Below, one piece after another: positions 50,401 to 62,400 of a stretch of 64,000 nt of DNA. The notes beneath the pieces are model-generated. The model was not told where the DNA came from. It ran no database searches and saw only the letters and a list, made by a program, of their open reading frames with translations. The stretch comes from Pycnopodia helianthoides (taxonomy: Eukaryota; Echinodermata; Asteroidea; Forcipulatida; Asteriidae). Position 1 is the stretch's first letter. Each line of letters begins with the position of its first letter. The stretch covers positions 3,859,195-3,923,194 of the forward strand of contig CM063249.1 of assembly GCA_032158295.1 (NCBI GenBank), read 5' to 3'. Position numbers and translations under genes: made by a program.

Positions 50401-53400
50401 CCACGCTAAACGGTTGTGCGTAAGTGCGCGTACTAACAGATTTAAGATTGAATACAAGTATGTATTGATTGTGTATTGCGTAAATTAGTACCTGCGTAAC
50501 CTTGCGCGCCACGGGTATGTTTAAACACTTCTAGCCGTGTTTATATATCGTACGTTTAAACATGGCCATGTGATCTCCTTTCGACCAATCAGAATGGATA
50601 AACTTTCACAGGTATTTATGAATGAATATTTACACCAATCACGTTGACTCTTACAGGGACTGAGAGGTATATGTGGAGGATGATTGAGATACTGGAGAAA
50701 GGTCTGAAGGCGAGTACATCCTGTCATCACATGAAGCTGCTCCTGATACGACTGTATTGTCTCATCGGTAAGTCACTCGGCCTGCTTGTTGGATCCCAAA
50801 TGTTGACTGTTAAAACTACAGCGTCTGAGTTGATCCCCGGAGGGTCACCGAGGGAGTCATAGTTTTAAAGGCACTGGACACTATTGGTAATTACTCAAAA
50901 TTGTTGTCATAAAAACCTACTTGGTAACGAGCAATGGAGAGCTGTTGATAGTATAAAACATTGTGAGAAACGGCTCCCTCTGAAGTAGCGTAGTTTTTGA
51001 GAAAGGAGTAACTTCTCAGTAAAATATTTGAATTGATTTTGAGACCTCACGCGTGAGGTCTGGAAATCAAGCATCTGAAAGCACACAACTTCGTGTGACA
51101 AGGGTGTTTTTTCTTCCATTATTACCAATTGAGTTCAAATTTTCACAGGTTTGTTATTTTGTGCATATGTTGAAATACACCAAGTGAGAAGACTGGTCTT
51201 TGACAATTACCAAAGGTGTCCAGTGTCTTTAACCAAAGCATATTGCTTCACTGTTTGCTACAACACACCGCACAGGAACGTAAATCAATTTACCTAGTAC
51301 TAGTTTCGACCTCGGGCTATTTCTAAATGTTGACTGCGTCCAAGTGATATGGTTTAAAACTACAACTCCTGAGCTGATCCGAACCCCAGAGCATTCTATC
51401 TTCCTCCAGGGGAAGTCAAGGGGAAATAGGTCGCTCTGTGGATCACTGGGGGAGTCATAGTAGTAACCAAAGCATATTGCTTCACTGTACCCTACAACAC
51501 ATCGCACAGGATGTGGCGTGACGTGGCCGAGCGGATAAGAGCACTGGGCTCAAGCTCTGGTGTTTCTGTTCAGCAGAGTGTGGGTTCGAGTCCCAGTCGT
51601 GACACTTCGTGTCCTTAAGCAAGACACTTAACCATTATTGCTTCGTCCTTCGGATGGGACGTAAAGCCGTTGGTCCCGTGTGTTGTGTAATGCACGTAAA
51701 AGAACCCAGTGCACTTATCGAAAAGAGAAGGGGTTCGCCCCGGTGTTCCTGGTTTGATTGGCAGCATATTGCGCCACCGCACCTTGTAAACCATTACATT
51801 GTGCTATACACAGTGTAAATGCATAGGTCTCATACTTCAAAACGTACATGTGTGTAGCTCCACATACATGGCAGGTAAAAATACTGAGCGCCTTGTATCC
51901 TTTGGCAAAAGGCGCTATATAAATACAGTTATTATTATTATTATTATTATTAATCATGATTCTTTGTTGGAGTGGAAATAAATATCTTGAAATTGAAATG
52001 TCTAATCAAGCCTGCACCATGAATAAAATTGTTTGCAAACAAAAAGAGAATAATAATAATGCATGCAGGTCAGCCCTTGTACTTGATAAAATATTCCTAC
52101 TTTTTTTCTAAGGTCCAAATATCATGCCTGTATAACAAGCACCATTGTTATACCTCTGTCTTGAATGCTGTATTTTCATTGGCGCAGAACGATCACATGA
52201 GCGGGCAACAAATATCCATGTACCACTCTCCTCTCACGTACAACTTTCTGTGCAGCAAAGGATCGAGATTATCATCGTTTCGATGAAATTGGAGTACTTC
52301 AGAGGAGGAAAATATTACTAAGAGTTCAAGACAGAGGTATAACAAAACAATTGTTGCCTGCGCTGACATGGTCCATGGGTTTTGTACACCCGAGGGGGCA
52401 AATGGCACCCATTTGGTGCCATTTGCCCCCTCGGTGTACAAAACACCATGGGCCATGTCACCATAGGCAACAATTGTACATGTATACTGGTACAAAGTAT
52501 ACACCTTGCCTCCATGTGAGAACTCTCTTGTCAGACTGCAGGCATGATTGTTGTTTTTCTGATTTGTGTGACTCGATAGTCCAACAAATGCATATCATGC
52601 GAAACACTCTCACACTCTCAACCAAAAGCAAGACGGATTCTATGCAAGAGGAGTTATCAAGAGTCACGTTGGGGGTCTTTTGCCAAAAAATAGCGGGATG
52701 AACTTTTAAGTGCGATGTTCATTTAAAACACCTTGGTCAGTGACTTACATTTTCTTGTTTTTTTCCCTATTAGGTGCCTTTGGTCCCATACCAGACCTGT
52801 ACGACGGACTGGACATCAAACATATACAACAGGATACATTAGGGTAACTATTACATTGGCAATCAAAGCGTGAAGTGTCTCAATTTGTGTGGAGTAAACA
52901 TTAAATTCTTCACATTTTCCTTTGTTTGATGTTGACTCGTTTCATTTTGTTTACTTTATAGTGCTTCTTTTAAAGCTTTAATTTTTCAAGATCAACTGGA
53001 ATGAAATTGACTTCCATAACGATAATGATAATAATACTTTGTTCGTATGCAGCGCACATATCCTAGTAGCTAGATCAAGGCATTTTACAACATTATTATC
53101 ACTCTTCATCAGGCATACTTTGACCATTCCTCCAACTTTTTCAACTCCCTGGGGAGCATACAACCACAAGCTGCTTATATCAGGGCTGAGGGGTTAATCC
53201 AACGCAATACCGTCTCAGCCCTCTCAGCAGGTTCACATTTATACACCTGGGTTAAGAGGCGCACTTTATGGTTAAGTGTTTTGCTCAAGGACAAAACTTC
53301 ATGGCCGGATTCGAAACCCACTCTCCAATAAATAGGCCCTCAGAACTCAAGTCCGATGCACAAGACCGCTCGACCGCGACACGCCAGGCTTTTATAATCT

Positions 53401-56400
53401 GAACTTAACTAGGAAGAACTATAACTAAATAAATAATTAATAGTAAACTTGCGGGTACAACCATGTGTAAATCTCTTTTGTGTGAGTGTTGGCCCTGAGA
53501 AGAGCTGGTTTGGTCTTGACGTTTCGAACAGTATACTCTGCTGTCTTCTCGAAGACGAGCAGATTATACTGGCTCTTCTCAGATCCAACACTCACACAAA
53601 AGAGATTTACACACATGGTTGTACCCGCAAGTTTACTAATAATTATTTATTTAGTTATAGTTCTTCCTATTTGTCCACCCATGCAAAGCTTCAAACAATA
53701 CTTACTGAACTTAATTGTTCGAAGTATCATTTAAAAATTTTTTTTTTCTAATTTATTAATGTTTTTTTTTGGTGTATAATTTATTTTCTTCTCTATAATT
53801 AATGTGGAATCTAGGTACACTGTGTCAGGATATGTGACTAGTTTGGGCCACTTTACCTCCGCCAACGCCTTGTTCAACACAACTCTAAAGTTCTTCACTG
53901 TAAACCACAAAGATGTAAGTTTTTTGTGTCTCTCTTGGGCGATTTTACATGTAGACGTTTAAGTAGAAAATTACACTGAAAGGTATCATACAGGATTGGT
54001 AGAGCTGACAAAATAGTCGCAAACAGTGTTCATGTTGTGTGATCAAGCATATACATGAATTAACAAATCTGTGAAAGTTGGGCTTAATCCATTGTGTGAG
54101 TCAGAAGAAGTGAAAAACAATGCACATTTTTCAGCATGTAAACACATTGTCCTTAATTTTGGTTGTAACAACCGCATTCAGCTGTGCGTTGTTTTAAACG
54201 TGTTCGGATACAGTTTTTTGGAATAGGACTTCATTTCGGAGGGAAATATTTCATGGGAAAAATTGTTCTAGTATGAACTTCATAATCGGTAAGCTTTCAG
54301 ACTAAAATTAAACAATGTTTTTTATCCTTACTTTTCCTGTATAATACCTTTATTAAATTTCTCTGCATTAAAAAAATAAAAAAATAAAAATGAGCTGTGG
54401 GCATTTGGGGGGGGGCAACTTATTTCAATTATCAAGTAAAAACCACAAGGGAAACTGACTGGGTAATGTTGTTTGGTTTTTACCCTAAAACCGATGTATG
54501 TAAAGCACTGTATACTCCGTACTTTCCCGAGTTCTGTGAAAAAATTCCACAGGCATATTACTCGGGTGGGATTCAAACCCATGACCTTTGCCATTCTAGA
54601 GCAGATGTCTTACCAACTAGACCACCGAGATTGCCCAGTAGCTAGTAGGCAGTTCGAATCATGCCTGTGGATTTGTTTATCGCAGAACTCGGGGAAAGTA
54701 CTGAGTTATACAGTGCTTTACTACGTCGTGTTTGGGTAAAAACCTAATAATATTCTTTATCCCGATGCAAATTTACATCTATTAAAAATGGCGGGGTAAT
54801 TATTAAAATAATTTTGGGTTTAACAAATAAAAACACTTTTTTATTTGATTGTTATTTTATTAGACCACCGAATACATGATAACTGCGTACAAGTTTGGAA
54901 CATTCCACAAGATTCCAGAGTTTTGACGTTTAGGAGGAGAATCAGTCATTCAATCCACTGTGCACTGGTCACCGTTGAGAAGCTACTCTTGGAGCTGCTC
55001 ACCGAAGCAGAAATGTAAGATTTCTATCAGCAGGAATGATATTCTTCCTACTCTAACCTGATTTCCGATTTGTTTTACACTCAGAAAAGTCAGCAAAAGT
55101 AGTGTTCGGTCCTTTTTGTTTGGGTAGTTTTCTTGTGTCCTTCCCCAGATTGACTTCTCATACTTGCATGCTCCCTTCATACACAAATTTGTCATTTTCC
55201 CCGTGATAATAATTCTGCTGTTCTCCATGCTCGTCTAGTTGCCTCCTGTCATCATCTTTTTGTGTACTTTGCTATTCTGTATGTTCCTTGGGCTAGGCCT
55301 GTGTTTCTGTTTTGGTTTATACATGTAGTTCTTCGATTTGCCTTGTATTAATTTTGTATTTGTATTGTTGTGGTCAATTGAATAATGATAATAGTAAAAC
55401 AATTGTTATTAAACTGTAAAGCCTGTAAACCCTACAAAAGCCTGTATCATGTGCATGTACATTGTAGGTTAGCACTTGTACTCAATTATATTGTCCTACT
55501 TTTTCCCAATGGCCAAATGTAATGCCTGCCAAAGCTCCGCCCCTTCACCCGTTGACACCTAAGTGTGCAGCCAAAAGTTTCGGCCAAAATGCTAAAATAA
55601 CAGGCTTTGCAGTTGCGGGCGGTATGTGTGCTAAAGGGTTGAACTGTTGTTCCAAAAAGGTTGTGCACAATACCTGTGGTAAATCATAATTATGAACATG
55701 GTCATTAATTCATATCATTCATTCCAACGGCTTCCACCGGACATTTGTGATGGCTTTCCAAATGTTCCTGTCCAGCATGCAGTTGCCTATGTCCTTACAG
55801 GTCAGGTTGGACTCTTCACATAGTTGGTTAATGGATGCTTTGTTTGGCCTTCCTTTGCTCCTCTTTCCATGTGTTGGTTGCCAACAGCACCAATACTGCC
55901 ACCTATTGCAGGCCTTGCATTGCACAAAGGCCACGGAGGCCATGGCCTCTGTTGCACCTGGTCTTGGCCTTGGTGCCCCTTTCAAAAGTTTCCGATGGAA
56001 GTGCCCTTTGCAAAATGAAAGTGGCCTTGCCTTCTCAGAAAAAAAGAAAATTCCGGACCTACAATTGATCTGTACTTCACTTGCAATGCCCAGCAAATTG
56101 AAGTCTCCTTTTTCTTGTAAAAAAATAAGAGATAGTATGACAGTATGAAGAAATTTTAACATAGTAATGTTTTCTCTCTTTTTTTCTTTTTCTTTTTGGT
56201 TTTGCGTCTTATCTCCAGCGGAGGGAACTCACTACAAGACTTCGTCCTGGACATGGAAATCTGTCCTGAGAAAGGTGAACCTACACTTAATGAAATTAGT
56301 CTCAAATAAATTGATGCCGTTGTTAATTAATGTAGGATCACAGAGCTTGGTGTAGAGAAATATATAGACCTTCCTTTTGCAACGTCACTTCCGCAAGTTT

Positions 56401-59400
56401 AGCCCACCTTGGTCGGTCAAAGCAGTAAAAAAAAAACAGTTCTAGTATGAATTTCATAATTAGGAGGTTTCAGACTAAATTAAAAAGTTATGTTTTTTAC
56501 CCTTACCAATCCTGTTTAATACCATAAAGCATTTCTATTGGTCAAAACACACTAAAACTTCATGTCCTTGAAGTGTGCTCGTTTTTAAATTGTATAAACG
56601 ACAGTTATCAATCAAACTTTTCCTTTTCATTGGTTTAGATGATACAAAATGGGAGGAGATTACGGATAACCGAGATCTGGATGTTATGTTGTCATGGGCA
56701 CCTCAACAAAGGTAAACTAACGATGAACTTATAGACCCCCTTGCATAAGGACGTCACGAGCTGAAACACCGGCCTTCATTAAGGGTCAAAGGAAGAATTG
56801 TCATTGGCTGAGAGTTGTGCGCGGCGCGTACACATGCTTGCACGTTTCCATTGTTTTCCATTCCAGTGATGGCAGCCTATGCAAGGGGTCTATAAACGGC
56901 AAGTTATGGCCGAGCGGTCTAGTGCACCGGGTTCAAGTTCTGGTGGCGAAGTCATCAGGGTGTAGGTTCGAATCCTGCAGCCGATTTCACGAAACTTAAC
57001 GCAGCTGCGTAAGTCCACTTGTGCAAGATTGATTGTGTCAGTGGTGCACAACTTACTCAATAAATGCTTACGCAGTTGAATAGAGTTTCGTGAAATCGGC
57101 GGCTGGTGGTGACTTTGGTGTCCTTGAGCAAGACACTTGACTTTAATTTCTTCTCTTCACCAAGGGATAAATGGGTACCTGTGAGGGCAGAGGGTTTTTG
57201 TGATTGATTTAGCTTAGTGCGCTACATACTTTGCAGCACAGGCTGTATACTCCCCAGGGAGCTGAGATGGTTTAAGGAATGATATAAATGGCCCAGTGAC
57301 CAGAGGTATCAATGTCAGAGCGCCATGAGTGTCCTTATTCACTGATACCGGTGCTATATTAATATCCATTATTATTATAAATATTTAAAGGCAAAGTACT
57401 CATACATTAAAGTCCACACATTCAATTTTGAACATCCCTGTGGAGACATCTTTTGTTCTTTCATTTGTCCCTGTAGTTAACATCCTCTGATAGACTTTGT
57501 ACAGACATTCCTTGTTGTGGAGCAACCCAGTCTTTAGAATTCCCTTTATGGAGACCTTTTCTTGCCCCATTTTTTGTTTTGTTCTCGGTCTTCATAAGGT
57601 GGTGAATATTAAAGCACCAGAACTTGAATCCGGTGGAATATACCGCTCGGCCACGATACACCACACGTAGGATGTGTCCATATTCAAATCAGGGTTTCTT
57701 AGTGACAATTGAAGCTGTGCATGGTATGCATGGTATGGATCATAAGAAAAGAATCCATAGTTTGTGAACTTGCCTGTACAACGGAGTATAAAACTCATTT
57801 GGGAGAAGTGTTGGCTCTGAGCTGTGTGGTCTTGAAGTTTCGAGCAGTATACTCTGCTTGTCCTCAGGGGGTCTGTATGTCTTTATTTATTGTTGTAAAG
57901 GCGGATTACAAAAACATTACGGATTTCCCACAATCCTCTGTGAATTTTTTGAATTCGCCATCTTGAGGTACAACAACGATGTCGTAATGGAGAACTAAAT
58001 GTTACAATCTGAATTCGCCATCTTTGAGGTACAACAACGAAGTTGTAATGGAAAAGTAAAAGTTAAAAATCACCAAAGATGGCCAGAGAGGATTGTGGGA
58101 TATGTGATGTCATCATGTGCAATCCACGTGTTTACGCCTTTTTTCCCCCTTTTTGTTCTACAAACAAAAGCAAGTGATTTATGATCGTTTGAATGTCCCA
58201 GGCAACTAACAGATGAAGACAAAATGGCTTCCCTTCAGCAGGAGAAGGGTTGGCTGAAACTACGACAGCTGGTCCTCCGCTCCCTCGCCGCTGCGGCCTA
58301 CCTCATCCCAATCCCTCCCCAGGGGGCTACAAACACCCCTACTGATAATGGTGAAGGCCCAGGTCACGAGGAAGTGCTGGGCATGTTAATAGAGCAACTG
58401 GAAAGGTATCTGAGGGAGATGGCGGAAGATCCCATTACGCATAGAAAGGTAAGACATAGCAACTACTGTAGTCGTACAAGGAGAACACTTCAAATAGTGT
58501 TATTATTTATAGAGGGGCTCAAAGGTCAAATTGAGTTTTGTGATCCACCCTTTTTCCAATAGATACAGTCTTTATGAAAATGGGGAAGAAAGCTTGGAAG
58601 TCTCTAACCTTACTTTAAATGGTGTAAAATGCCACTTCAAGTGCAACATTTGTCAAAATCCAAAACTTTTGATGACGTCACATTTCAAATTATATGGTCT
58701 GTCCGTTTTTGTACATTCCAGAATTTTGTATGGGTTTTTCATCTCTAAATGTAAATAAGAAAAAGCTTTCCCCAACCTTGAGACATACTTGCATCCACAC
58801 TGGTTGTAGTCTGAGGAATTCAAATAGCCCATAATATGCTCAAGCACCATCTTGGAAATATACCGAAATGCATCTTGGGAAACTGGGTATGGTAACAAAA
58901 AATATCAAGCTGCCTCGATGGACACCATGCTGTAGTTAACATGTAACTATGCCAGGTTTTATAGTTGTGTACCGCATTGCTTCAAAATCAGCACGCCATG
59001 ATGGTTGCCGATGTTGCTTGGACTCGGATCTCACCCAGAATCCTTTGCGCGCCGATCATGCGCATCGGGACATGCATATGGGCTATTGAAAATTCACTTG
59101 TGACTGTCATCGTTCAAGTCAAACACCGAGGGCGTATCGTCATTGATTCCTTTCGCCTTTGATGGCTTCGAACCCAGATCTTTTTCATGGCGGCCAAAGT
59201 AATGATATACAAACGTTTCCGTTTTAGTTTCCGTTCAGGGGCCTCCTAGCACGAGGACAGCTAGCTACCTCAAGGGAGAATGTGGCACCATTCTCTTGAC
59301 GACGCTGAAGGTTGTACATCGAATACATGAATTATCAACGCAGAATGAAGGTAATAATATAGCCGCGCCATTTTTTTTTTCAAGAATGCCTTACTCGATC

Positions 59401-62400
59401 ATAACCCCTGGAAGTGTGACTTTGAAATATCCACATATATTGTATACTTTAACTAGTCCTGTGGTTGATCCACTCTGTGTTGGAAACGTACACAGATCGC
59501 GTGATCAAAAGAAGCATCAAGTCATAGATCAACTGGTCCCCTCTTGTTCTTTGATCTTGTGATATGTCTAACCATGTGCAGTGTAGGGTGACTATGCAAA
59601 AACATAATTTATTTGCAGTGGATTGAGTAAAAAAACTTTGCATTTTGACATGCGCGTGCTAAGCGCCCTACAAGCCCTCAAAAGTCTTTTAACTAGAGTG
59701 CACGCAGAGCAGTCACTTTTGGTTAGCCAATCAGCAATGTTTTCAGCAAATCCCTTCTAGCCCTAACTCCAATTTTAACCCTAACCTTAACCCTAACCCT
59801 AACCCAAACCCAAACCCAAACCCTGACCCTGACCCTAACCCTAACCCAAACCCTGACCCGAACCCTAACCCTAACTTTTCCCAAAACTGTTCTTGCACAA
59901 TCGTCCAATAAACCCTTTTTATAGCACTTTCTTGGCAAGTCTTGCACCGCACAATCTGTCGATTGTCAGATGGCTGCACGATTGACCGACGGCTGGGCGA
60001 ACAATAGATTGCCCAACAGCACAGAACGATTGGGCTATCGTGCAAACCGACTGAATAAGCCCAACAAATTTATACTTGTTTTTTTTTGTGTGAGGGTTCT
60101 GTGATCCATAATGCGCTATATAAATTCTGTCTTATTTTTATTTTTTTCCTGAATTATTTTTCAGTGAAAAATCTTAAAGCATTAGGTCATTATTTTTTTG
60201 TATCAGTTCCGCAGTAAATCAGCCAAATCTGCCATGAAACGTAGCCAAATTTTTAAAGTACAAATTGGTCAGAACAACTACATCCATCTTTGCAGCTCAA
60301 GGGAACTAGCAAAAAGGCTCGGCCAATGAACAGAACCCTAACATGTTTCTGGACATTCAAAGACGAATCACAGCAGCCATAATGGAAAAACTTCTCACGG
60401 TCATTTTGTTTTTCTTTCTTCTGTTTCCACATCAGAGAGTGCTGAACTGCAGAGTAAAATACAGCAAGATTTCACCGTCATCATGGACAAATGTACAGGT
60501 AGGCTTTGTGTTTCTTTGCGATGCAACAAAATAGGTTGCAGAAAGGGTGATGACTTAGTGCACAGCCACAATCATGGGTACACATTTTGTTCGTGTCCAT
60601 GTTATAAACAACACTTTGAAAACCAGTGATGTAACAGTTATTTCAATGTTTTTTGCAAATTAGTTAACCAGGGCTGTGTGAATGAAGAGTAGAAAGTACT
60701 TGAATTTGACGGATACAAGATCTGCAAAGAGTTACTCAATATTTATGTGTTGTTCATTTGGTGTCTTTGTAACAAAAAGTGTACCCATGATTGTGGCTGT
60801 GCACCTTGCCTTTTCAACATTTCCTTTGGTCGTCATTTGGTCGTCATTTCCTTTTCATTGTGCCATATTTTTGGACGATTTCTTTGCAACATTAATTAAA
60901 GTGTTGGTTTTGGAAGCAATGAACTAGCCAGCCGGACCACTGTTTGACAAAAGTTTGACTGGACCTATAAAGTTTTAACTGGCATTTGACGTAACATTGT
61001 AAAGTAATGACGTCGCAGGAATTTTCACAAATCTTTCTGAAAAGCACCAGAGAAAGGTTTTCAAAATGATGGTTTTGTCACAATTACAATCTTGTTTACT
61101 CTCATGTGAACTCATCTTCCACATTGATCATGTTGATGGAACACTCTTTAACCCTCCTACTCTCAGTGACTCTTGGCAACATTTTCCAGTGAGTTGACCA
61201 ACCATTTGAAACCATTCGCCTGCCAAGGTTGTGTACGGTGGCACAACTGTGCACAGAACTAACTGTGTACTGTGTACATGCATTCCCTCATGGTATCATA
61301 TTGCAGGCTGGCATAGTTTATCTATCATTCAAGACCACAGTGAATGGTATTGAATGGTCAGACAGCAAGAGGGTTAAATGAATTTCAGCGAAGATCACTT
61401 GTTGCCGTTTTCGTTCAAGCTGGTCTTTAAAGGCCCTGTACACTATTGGTAAGATCGAAAAACACAATGTTCACAGATTCACACATAACTTACATGATTT
61501 AAAGTAAGTAATGGTAGAAAGGGTTCCTTAAAATATTTCTGCCTAAAATGCTATCGTTTCTGAGAAACGAGTAAAACAATTGTAATTATCGCGCGCGATA
61601 ATTTGAAAAAACAGAAAACACATAAGATCTCTTTTCACTATTTTCTCGTGACCTCGATGACCAATTGAGCTCAAACTTTTACAGGTTTGTTTGTTCATGC
61701 ATATGTTTAATCACACAAAATGTGGACACTGATTTTGAGCTGTTACCAAAAGTGTACAATACCTTTAAATAGAAATGTCATGTATTCTAGATGTCGTGTT
61801 TCATGTTTCCTTCAATTTGATCTCCTTGAACTGACACAGAATCCATCCGGAGAAGTAGACGATGCCTTATACGAGAAGCCGACGAGGGCCGGATCTTTGA
61901 TCGGCACATCCTCCCTGAACTGGTTATGCTTGTCGAGGTAACACTTCACAATTTGTTGAGTGTTGTGACCGAGCGGTCTATAGTACCTATGTTCAAGAAA
62001 CTGTCATTTATAAATACCGGGGAACTGTTTATCTATTCTGATTTGTCGAGAGGAGATCACATGGCCATGTTTAAAACGTGCAGTATAAACATAGTTATAA
62101 AAAGTATGACCTGACCTTATTGGGTCAAAAGAGGGCACTATCAGCTGATTGCGCTGAGTGCGCAAATTTCATTGCCCAATTTAAGTTGATAGGTTGCATA
62201 TTTGTCTCGCACAAGGTTTGAAACTTGCATGCAACATTTTGAAACGTAACCGTGCAAGTTTGAAACTTGCACCAAGGAGCTACTCAGCATTCAACTCATG
62301 CATAGAAATTCAACGCAGAGTTGAGGTGAGCTGAGGCTAAACTGTCAGAATTTTTCTCACTTTTTACAGGTTTTTTAATATTTTTTTTTACGGAAAGGTA

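Noticed and set aside
54918..54930. Programmed ribosomal frameshift in NAA25
   Set aside because: No slippery heptamer or downstream structure is evident and the family is not known to use frameshifting; a missing T is simpler.
55719..56162. 133-147 codon frames on both strands
   Set aside because: They span an M7 repeat and lie between NAA25 exons 15 and 16; opposite-strand openness reflects the repeat composition.
59221..59238. Alternative exon 19 acceptor at the AG ending 59227
   Set aside because: Its use would add 11 bases, shift frame and meet a stop before the exon end; the distal AG gives a full match to the family.
59757..59876. True chromosome end
   Set aside because: The tract is short, degenerate and flanked by NAA25 exons on both sides.
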